A stretch of 14,713 nt of DNA from Thioalkalivibrio nitratireducens (GTDB taxonomy: Bacteria > Pseudomonadota > Gammaproteobacteria > Ectothiorhodospirales > Ectothiorhodospiraceae): positions 1 through 14,713 of the forward strand of contig JAABSN010000081.1 of the NCBI GenBank assembly GCA_011390385.1, given 5' to 3'. Shown here piece by piece: positions 8,052 to 13,654 of this stretch. Each line of letters begins with the position of its first letter. The stretch's first letter is position 1. Below the pieces are notes generated by a model. It did no database searches and was not told the DNA's origin. It saw only the letters and a list, made by a program, of their open reading frames with translations. A program made the position numbers and the translations under genes.

Positions 8052-8312
8052 ATGAAGAAGTGGATCCTTGCCGCGTTGTTCCTGATGCTGACTGCCGGAT
8101 CGTTTGCCTGGGCTGCAGGCCCGGTCAACGTGAACACGGCATCCGCTGTGGAACTTTCCCAACTCGGGAATATTGGCCCCGCCAAGGCGGCGGCGATCGT
8201 CGCCTACCGCGATGAGAACGGTCCATTCCGCTCCGTTCAGGAACTTGCGAACGTCAGCGGGATCGGTGAGCGAACGGTCGAGATGAATCTCGATCGGATC
8301 GTCCTGGAGTAA
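8052..8312 (+). CDS. ComEA-like secreted helix-hairpin-helix DNA-binding protein
   Basis: An 86-residue protein with a Sec signal peptide (about 1-22: Lys-Lys, a hydrophobic core, then SFAWAA before GPVNVN). After it comes a single ComEA-type tandem helix-hairpin-helix domain. [29 protein letters not shown] covers about 25-53, and the second hairpin [18 protein letters not shown] covers about 66-83. The GPFRSVQEL link is typical of the family. Such short periplasmic proteins bind double-stranded DNA and, in naturally competent bacteria, pull it through the outer membrane; many homologues in non-competent species have no proven role. No other competence gene is in the window, so a role in uptake is only possible. 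It appears to be transcribed from its own promoter and is followed by a hairpin. Confidence 0.85.
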   Translation: MKKWILAALFLMLTAGSFAWAAGPVNVNTASAVELSQLGNIGPAKAAAIVAYRDENGPFRSVQELANVSGIGERTVEMNLDRIVLE

Positions 8313-8323
8313 GGCGTGGAGTC

Positions 8324-8352
8324 GGGGCGGGTCCGCTGTCAGGGTCCGCCCC
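8324..8352 (+). terminator. GC-rich hairpin between the ComEA-like gene and galU
   Basis: GGGGCGG (8324-8330) pairs with CCGCCCC (8346-8352). Two G-T and two C-G pairs extend this to an 11-bp stem with a 7-nt loop. It begins 11 nt after the stop codon at 8310-8312. Only two T residues follow, so intrinsic termination would be inefficient; a 3' RNA-stabilising role or partial attenuation of galU is equally possible. Confidence 0.45.
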
Positions 8353-8382
8353 TTGAACATGAATCAATCGTACAGAGAGCGA

Positions 8383-9273
8383 ATGACCAAATATCCGCAG
8401 CAGCGCATTCGAATGGCCGTGTTTCCCGTCGCCGGTATGGGTACACGGTTCCTCCCAGCGACCAAGGCCAACCCGAAGGAAATGCTCCCAGTGGTTGATA
8501 AACCACTGATCCAGTATGCCGCAGAAGAAGCCGTTGCCGCAGGTATCGAGACCCTCGTTTTCGTTACCGGGCGGAATAAACGCTCCATTCCGGATCATTT
8601 CGACAAGGCCTATGAACTCGAGGCGGAATTGGCCGAGCGGGGCAAGACCGACATGCTCGAACTCGTGCGCAATATCGTTCCGCCCGAAGTGACATGTGTG
8701 TATGTGCGGCAGGCCGATGCGCTCGGACTGGGCCATGCCGTTGGCTGTGCGCGCCCGATCGTGCAGAACGAGCCGTTCGCAGTCATTCTTGCCGATGACC
8801 TGATCGTCAGCCGCGAGGGCGGTGCCCTGGCGCAGATGGTCGAGCAGTTCGAGAACACTCAATGCAGTGTGCTGGGCGTCGAGGAAGTCCCGCATGACGA
8901 AACCGGAAAGTACGGCGTCATCGATCCAGTCGCGACCGATACGCCGGGTCTCTGGGATGTCCGAGGGATCGTCGAAAAGCCGCGTCCCGAAGATGCCCCT
9001 TCGAACGTCGCAGTCGTCGGACGGTATGTTCTGACTCCACGGATCTTCGGGCTTCTGGCCGAACAGACACCGGGTGCCGGCGGTGAGATCCAGTTGACCG
9101 ATGCGATCGAACGCCTTCTTCAGGAAGAGCGGGTGACGGCCTACGAGTTCAAGGGTGAACGCTTCGATTGTGGCAGCAAACAGGGCTACCTGAAGGCGAC
9201 CGTGGAATTCGCCCTGCGACACCCGGAACTCAAGGACGATTTCGAGGCCTATCTGAAGTCCCGGTTTGGTTGA
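8383..9273 (+). CDS. galU: UTP-glucose-1-phosphate uridylyltransferase
   Basis: A 296-residue cytoplasmic nucleotidyltransferase that makes UDP-glucose from UTP and glucose 1-phosphate, for LPS core, capsule, glycogen-like and glycolipid synthesis. The N terminus has [17 protein letters not shown] with the nucleotide-binding glycines and arginine, then [17 protein letters not shown]. Further family blocks are [30 protein letters not shown] and [18 protein letters not shown]. The ATG at 8383 is favoured, since it gives a length near the usual 290-302 and follows a modest AGAGAG; an ATG at 8359 would add eight residues without a ribosome binding site. It is the only sugar-nucleotide gene here and could supply the glycosyltransferase encoded at the right edge, though the two are not in one operon. 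Confidence 0.95.
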   Translation: MTKYPQQRIRMAVFPVAGMGTRFLPATKANPKEMLPVVDKPLIQYAAEEAVAAGIETLVFVTGRNKRSIPDHFDKAYELEAELAERGKTDMLELVRNIVPPEVTCVYVRQADALGLGHAVGCARPIVQNEPFAVILADDLIVSREGGALAQMVEQFENTQCSVLGVEEVPHDETGKYGVIDPVATDTPGLWDVRGIVEKPRPEDAPSNVAVVGRYVLTPRIFGLLAEQTPGAGGEIQLTDAIERLLQEERVTAYEFKGERFDCGSKQGYLKATVEFALRHPELKDDFEAYLKSRFG

Positions 9274-9336
9274 GCGAAACCCCGTCACGTGATCGGGCGG
9301 GCCAGCGACGGGACTGACCGGAACGAGGGAGGTCCT

Positions 9337-10182
9337 GTGAAGCGAGAACGTTGGCAATCCACACTGGGGATCCTGCGCTCGCTGTTCATCTACTGGCGTC
9401 CGGGACGCCAGCGTGGTTTACGCCGGCTCTATCGGCCTTTCCTGCCGGAAAGGGCTCTGGTGTTCGACGTTGGCGCCCATCTCGGCGATCGGACCCGTGC
9501 CTTTTCTGCCCTGGGGGCTCGAGTGGTGGCGCTGGAGCCGCAGCCGCGTCTGTTCCAATGGCTGCAGCGTCTGGTTGGGTCCCGGCCCGGCGTCCTATTG
9601 CGATCCGAGGCGGTTGGGCGGCATGCAGGTGATGCGACCCTTGCCGTCAGCCGGCGCACGCCTACCGTATCCACGCTCTCCAGTTTCTGGCTGACCGGTC
9701 TTGGCCGCCAGAATCCCTCGTTTGGAGGCGTTGCATGGGAGGATTCCATCGTGGTGCGGGTCGTCACTCTGGATCAATTGATCGCGGAACACGGGAGGCC
9801 GGATTTCTGCAAGGTTGATGTCGAGGGTTTTGAAGCCGAGGTCATTGCCGGGTTGAGTGAACCCATACCGGCGCTGTCACTGGAGTTCGTGAACGGAGCA
9901 CTGGATATCGCCCGCGAGGCAGTGCAGCGGCTGACGACACTGGCCGCTTACGAATTCAACGTCGTACCGGGTGAACGGCGTCGCTTCCTGTTTGCCGACT
10001 GGTTGCCGGGGTCAGCCCTGCTGGCGTGGCTGGAGGAAGGCGCTGGCGAACTGTCCTCGGGGGACATCTACGCGCGGGTGGTGGCAGATCAAGGCAACGA
10101 AGTCTCTTTGGATGGTGGGTCTGAGCCAGTCGTCCAGGCGGTTGGGGTTGGCAGTCAGACAGCGGATGGCGGGCGCCGATGA
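9337..10182 (+). CDS. FkbM-family SAM-dependent methyltransferase
   Basis: About 281 residues, a class I methyltransferase of the FkbM type, a family that usually O-methylates sugars or polyketide/macrolide hydroxyls. SAM motif I is LVFDVGAHLGDRTRAFSALG (41-60), with the acidic end of strand 2 at VVALEPQP (63-70). The diagnostic FkbM C-terminal block DFCKVDVEGFEAEVIAGL lies at 156-173. The substrate is not predictable. The GTG at 9337 is chosen because GGGAGGT lies just upstream, although the spacing is short; another GTG at 9289 would add 16 residues of low conservation. The last 30 residues (Ser/Gly/Val-rich) look like a disordered tail. The stop overlaps the next gene as ATGA, so it is coupled to the creatininase-family gene rather than to galU, 63 nt upstream. 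Confidence 0.85.
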   Translation: MKRERWQSTLGILRSLFIYWRPGRQRGLRRLYRPFLPERALVFDVGAHLGDRTRAFSALGARVVALEPQPRLFQWLQRLVGSRPGVLLRSEAVGRHAGDATLAVSRRTPTVSTLSSFWLTGLGRQNPSFGGVAWEDSIVVRVVTLDQLIAEHGRPDFCKVDVEGFEAEVIAGLSEPIPALSLEFVNGALDIAREAVQRLTTLAAYEFNVVPGERRRFLFADWLPGSALLAWLEEGAGELSSGDIYARVVADQGNEVSLDGGSEPVVQAVGVGSQTADGGRR

Positions 10183-10991
10183 GCGGTATCGGATTCGCTC
10201 GTTGGCAGGACCTCTCCACTCGGGAACTGGAGGCTTCGATTGCCCGTGACCCGGTGGTCATTCTCCCGTTGGCGGCGATCGAGCAGCATGGGCCGCACCT
10301 GCCGATGTCGACCGATCTCGATATCGGCCTTGGTCTGATCGATGCGGCGGCGGCAAGGATCGGCGGGGATAGCGCGGTACTGGTTCTGCCGCCGATGGCT
10401 GTTGGCAGCAGTATGGAGCACACCGCGTTTCCAGGCACTCTGACCCTTGATTCGGAGACCGCGCTGGCGACAATCCAGCAAATCGGTGCGTCCACAGCCC
10501 GGGCTGGTGTACGGCGTCTGCTGTTCTGCAATAGCCATGGAGGCAATACCCAGGTGATGGATCTGGCTGGCCTCCAACTACGGCGAAAGTTCGGCTTGCT
10601 GGTGGTCAAGTGCAGTTATTTCCGTTTCCCGCTTCCCGACGATATGCATCTGCCTCCCGGTGAATTGCGGCATGGGCTCCATGGCGGTGCGATCGAAACA
10701 TCCATGATGCTGCATCTCGCTCCCGAGGCGGTCCGCAGGGATCGTTGCGGAGAAGGGATGTCGGTGGGCTATCGCCTGGAACGCGAGATGAAGAGGCTGG
10801 GTCCGGAGGGCGAGGCTTCCTTCGCCTGGATGGCCCAGGATCTCCATGCCGAGGGGGCGGTCGGCAACGCGTTGCTGGCCGACGCTGCGCTAGGCGCACG
10901 TCTGGTGAAGCATTACGGCGACGCGATTGCCGAAGTCATCCGTGACGTCGCAACGTTTCCGCTGGAGATACTTCGACCGGGGCGAATCTGA
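10179..10991 (+). CDS. Creatininase-family metal-dependent amidohydrolase
   Basis: 270 residues. The family's metal-ligand pattern is complete: Glu35 and His37 in AAIEQHGPHLP, Asp46 in MSTDLD, His120 in CNSHGGN and Glu173 in HGGAIETS. The core GSSMEHTAFPGTLTL (76-90) is also typical. The family includes creatininase itself, the mycofactocin peptidase MftE and the archaeal formamide hydrolase ArfB, which opens a GTP-derived formylaminopyrimidine on the way to riboflavin and F420. No creatine pathway or mycofactocin gene is nearby. A RibD-like reductase gene is next downstream, so an ArfB-like role on a pyrimidine intermediate is the more attractive guess, though unproven. It starts with ATG inside the stop of the FkbM-type gene. 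Confidence 0.88.
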   Translation: MSGIGFARWQDLSTRELEASIARDPVVILPLAAIEQHGPHLPMSTDLDIGLGLIDAAAARIGGDSAVLVLPPMAVGSSMEHTAFPGTLTLDSETALATIQQIGASTARAGVRRLLFCNSHGGNTQVMDLAGLQLRRKFGLLVVKCSYFRFPLPDDMHLPPGELRHGLHGGAIETSMMLHLAPEAVRRDRCGEGMSVGYRLEREMKRLGPEGEASFAWMAQDLHAEGAVGNALLADAALGARLVKHYGDAIAEVIRDVATFPLEILRPGRI

Positions 10992-11021
10992 GGAGTCCCG
11001 ATATCCCGGTTCGTGTTAGCG

Positions 11022-11120
11022 TGAAAATATAGCCACGAAAGGACACGGAAATCACGGAGAATGCAACGGATCAAACCCCTTGTCCGTGTCTGTCCGTGAT
11101 TTCCGTGGCCCGTGTTTTCA
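11022..11120. repeat. Phased inverted-repeat element made of ~10-nt CACGGA/TCCGTG units
   Basis: The left half carries CACGA/CACGGA-type units starting at 11034, 11044, 11053 and 11064 (a degenerate CAACGGA). The right half carries the complement TCCGTG at 11083, 11093 and 11102, and CCGTG at 11110, so the units recur every 9-11 nt. A 15-bp perfect stem pairs 11044-11058 with 11093-11107 around a 34-nt loop. Further out, GCCACG (11032-11037) matches CGTGGC (11104-11109), and TGAAAA (11022-11027) matches TTTTCA (11115-11120). Because the units repeat, several pairing registers are possible. It codes for no transposase and shows no obvious target duplication. It fills the gap between the creatininase-family gene and the RibD-like gene and overlaps the first available start codon of the latter. 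Confidence 0.7.
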
Positions 11121-11942
11121 TTCCAATTGGGGGCCGTCATCGAGACCGAGAACGAAACGCAGCAATGGGACGTCATGCTCACGCGGTTGAGGGCCATGCG
11201 CGCCGGTCAGGAAACCGGGATCCCAGCCGATCTTTCGCCTTCTGACGCACTCGGTGAAACGCGCACACAGATCGATTCGATCTACGGCCCACTGCTTGCG
11301 GCGAAATCACTGGTGATTGCCCAGCTGGGACAGACACTCGACGGACGCATCGCTACCCGGAACGGCGATTCGCACTTCGTGACCGGCCCGGACGATATCC
11401 GACACCTGCATCGCTTGCGTGCGCTGGTGGACGCCGTTGTTGTCGGAGCGGGTACGGTGGTTGCGGACGATCCCCGGTTGACCGTGCGCCAGGTTCGCGG
11501 CGATCACCCCGTACGCGTGGTTCTGGATCCGACGGGGCGGGTTCCCGGTGATCGGCGGCTTTTTCGGGACGGCTTGGCGCCGACACTCTGGCTGCGCAGC
11601 CGAAGTGCTGACAGGATGCCCGATCGGCCAGGCGTGGAGACGGTCCTGCTGGAAGCCGGTACGGAAGGTACAGGGTTTGACCCGTCGGAGATTCTTGCGA
11701 TTCTGGCGGCGCGCGGCCTGCGGCGTGTGCTGGTTGAGGGTGGCGGTCTGACCGTATCCCGCTTTCTGGCAGCGGGCGTTCTGGACCGGCTGCACCTCAC
11801 GGTGGCACCCATGCTCCTGGGATCAGGCCGACGGTCGGTGACCCTGGAACCGGTGGACTCGCTGCACGAGGCACTACGGCCTCGGTGTCGTCACTTCGTG
11901 CTTGGCCAGGACGTTCTGTTCGACCTCTGTTTCCGCTGCTGA
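11112..11942 (+). CDS. RibD C-terminal-type (pyrimidine/dihydrofolate reductase-fold) reductase
   Basis: Up to 276 residues. The RibD_C reductase domain covers about 66-270: VIAQLGQTLDGRIAT (68-82), FVTGPDD (89-95), DAVVVGAGTVVADDPRLTVR (107-126), VLVEGGG (206-212) and the C-terminal LHLTVAPMLLGSGR (227-240). In RibD this domain reduces the ribosyl side chain of the riboflavin intermediate with NADPH; the DHFR-like fold also serves ArfC and other reductases. The zinc deaminase domain of bifunctional RibD is absent, so this is not the housekeeping RibD. The first ~60 residues form an unassigned extension. The start is uncertain: GTG 11112 lies within the repeat element and has no ribosome binding site; TTG 11127 and ATG 11175 are alternatives. 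The last 69 nt overlap the end of the gene on the opposite strand. Confidence 0.82.
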   Translation: MFSFQLGAVIETENETQQWDVMLTRLRAMRAGQETGIPADLSPSDALGETRTQIDSIYGPLLAAKSLVIAQLGQTLDGRIATRNGDSHFVTGPDDIRHLHRLRALVDAVVVGAGTVVADDPRLTVRQVRGDHPVRVVLDPTGRVPGDRRLFRDGLAPTLWLRSRSADRMPDRPGVETVLLEAGTEGTGFDPSEILAILAARGLRRVLVEGGGLTVSRFLAAGVLDRLHLTVAPMLLGSGRRSVTLEPVDSLHEALRPRCRHFVLGQDVLFDLCFRC

Positions 11943-12851
11943 CCATGCCGCGCCAGACCGGAGGGTCGCGCGCAGCAGAGGGATGAGACCCGGGAGCGCC
12001 GCGAGAAAGAACAGCACACCATAGGCCACGGCGATGGCGATACCTTCGGCGGCGCCAAGCCCGCTGAGTCCCCAGAGGAGGGCGGCTGCCGCTTCGCGCA
12101 CCCCCCAGCCCGCGATGCTGATCGGCAGCATCATCACCAGCAGCACCGGCGCGATCAAGGGCAGCAGTGTCGTCACCGCGATGTCGGATCCCAACGCGCG
12201 CGCGGCGGCGATGTAGAGCATCAGGTTGGCGGCCATGACCAGCGTTGCGGTCCCGAACTGCAGCACCAATACCGGTGCGGGCAGGAAGGCACGACGCGCG
12301 TCCGCAGCAAATGGCTGGATGATCGCCTTTAGTGACGCGAGCCGCAGGGTGATCGCGCCGATGGCAATGGCGAGCAGCACGCCCAATCCCCACCAGCCCC
12401 AGCCAGCGCCTGCTGGCCAGAGAGACGCGATGGCGGCCAACGAAGCAACAGCGACAGCCACCATGACAGCCTGAACCATCAGTCGTTCGAGAATGACCGC
12501 ATGGACCGCTGCCCGCGTGCGTGCCGAGGAGACGGCGTGGCGCCACGCGCGCGAGATATCTCCAAGGATTCCTCCCGGGAGCAACTGGTTCAGGAACACG
12601 CCAAGGTAGTATTCGCCCAGAGCATGCCGGTAAGGCATCCCGACGCCGAGCCGTGCGGCAGTGAATCGCCAGCGCCAGGCGAGGAGCATGGTCTGCAGCA
12701 CGGAGAGAAAGAGGCTCAGAGCGACCCAGCGCAGGTCGAGTTGCGTGAGGCGGTCGGCGATTTCCGTGGCATCGACGAACTGCAGCAGCGCGACCAGCAG
12801 AGTGATGCTGATCGCAAGCCGCAGCAGGGATCGAAGCCGGTAGCTGCTCAT
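11874..12851 (-). CDS. UPF0104 / lysylphosphatidylglycerol-synthase-TM-type membrane protein
   Basis: A 325-residue polytopic inner-membrane protein. About seven or eight hydrophobic segments lie near residues 10-26, 42-59, 81-96, 125-144, 151-170, 192-217, 225-248 and 270-293. Family signatures are FLNQLLPGGILGDISR (87-101), an ERLMVQ after the cytoplasmic loop (122-127) and the PISIAGWGVREA block (243-254). The family is the membrane half of MprF-type aminoacyl-phospholipid synthase/flippases, but the stand-alone form lacks the catalytic soluble domain and has no settled function; lipid or glycolipid translocation is the usual guess. The ATG at 12851 overlaps the stop of the preceding methyltransferase gene as ATGA. 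The hydrophilic tail (about 304-325) is encoded antisense to the end of the RibD-like gene. Confidence 0.85.
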   Translation of the reverse strand: MSSYRLRSLLRLAISITLLVALLQFVDATEIADRLTQLDLRWVALSLFLSVLQTMLLAWRWRFTAARLGVGMPYRHALGEYYLGVFLNQLLPGGILGDISRAWRHAVSSARTRAAVHAVILERLMVQAVMVAVAVASLAAIASLWPAGAGWGWWGLGVLLAIAIGAITLRLASLKAIIQPFAADARRAFLPAPVLVLQFGTATLVMAANLMLYIAAARALGSDIAVTTLLPLIAPVLLVMMLPISIAGWGVREAAAALLWGLSGLGAAEGIAIAVAYGVLFFLAALPGLIPLLRATLRSGAAWSAAETEVEQNVLAKHEVTTPRP

Positions 12852-13654
12852 CGAGTGGCATCCGGCAACGCCAGAAGGTCCTGATGGCCGACTCGAACCC
12901 GGGAATGCCCGGATGCAAGGTCCCGGCAACGTCGGGCGCCCCACGCGCGGAAGTCGGATTCGCGCGCCGGATCCTGTTCAGTGGCAGCCGCGACCCAGCC
13001 ATCGACCAGCATACGGGCCAGATCCGGTCTTTCGCCGCCGATATCCCAGATGCTGGGTTCGATCCAGACGTGATAATTCGCCGCCCGCAGGCCCTTCGCG
13101 AGTTGTATCGAGGCGCTGGGGCCAAGAGCGGCACCCAGCCCCTTGTTGCGGTTCTGGTGAGCGTTGACAGCCGCGCAGATGCTTGCATCACCCGGGTCCG
13201 GGGTCGACCATTCGATTTGTCCGTCGTAGCTCAGCGCCATCAATACCGCGGAGCCCCGCTGTCGACAGGCATTGACCAGGGTGTCCAGCCAGCCTTTCGA
13301 AACCAGGTCGAGGAGCGCCGATGCCGTCACCAGATCGTAGGGGCGCTGGTCCGCGTAACGTTCCCAATCGCGCAGATCGGCCTCGATACAGTGCCATTGC
13401 ACACCGGGACTCTCGATCCGGGCCAGGGCCAGCAACGCGGGATCATGGTCGACGAGCGTCCAATCCTGCCTTTGCGTCAGACGCGGGCTGAGCCAGCGCA
13501 GGTTGGAACCAGTGCCGGCGCCAAGGTCGAGAATGTACAGCGGCTTGCGTCCGGCGCACCAGTCGTGCAGCCTTGGCAGCAGCGAGTGGGCGCGCGCAAG
13601 ATGGTCCACCGGTTCGCGCAGGGCGAGCCAGTCGGATGGAAACCGCCCGCTCAT
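12848..13654 (-). CDS. Class I SAM-dependent methyltransferase, substrate unknown
   Basis: 268 residues. SAM motif I is YILDLGAGTGSN (40-51), the ribose-binding acidic position sits in WTLVDHDPALL (65-75), ADLRDW (92-97) fits motif II, and DLVTASALLDLVS (107-119) fits motif III. The rest of the sequence, including an IWDIGGERPDLARMLVDGW segment near the C terminus, does not point to a substrate. The ATG at 13654 is chosen because it overlaps the glycosyltransferase stop as ATGA and has an AAAGGGGA ribosome binding site about 9 nt upstream; the frame is open farther upstream only as a shadow of the glycosyltransferase gene. It is the middle gene of a coupled trio, so it probably modifies the same product as its neighbours. 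Confidence 0.85.
   Translation of the reverse strand: MSGRFPSDWLALREPVDHLARAHSLLPRLHDWCAGRKPLYILDLGAGTGSNLRWLSPRLTQRQDWTLVDHDPALLALARIESPGVQWHCIEADLRDWERYADQRPYDLVTASALLDLVSKGWLDTLVNACRQRGSAVLMALSYDGQIEWSTPDPGDASICAAVNAHQNRNKGLGAALGPSASIQLAKGLRAANYHVWIEPSIWDIGGERPDLARMLVDGWVAAATEQDPARESDFRAWGARRCRDLASGHSRVRVGHQDLLALPDATR

Noticed and set aside
8254..9357. 367-codon open frame on the minus strand across galU
   Set aside because: Antisense to galU and without family resemblance; low stop-codon frequency explains its length.
11032..11109. CRISPR-like array reading of the CACGGA/TCCGTG units
   Set aside because: Unit period is only about 10 nt, the units invert in the middle, and there are no unique spacers or cas genes.
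11797..13191. 464-codon minus-strand frame overlapping the UPF0104 and methyltransferase genes
   Set aside because: Different frame from both real genes and lacks membrane segments or SAM motifs; the real genes have clear motifs and ATGA junctions.
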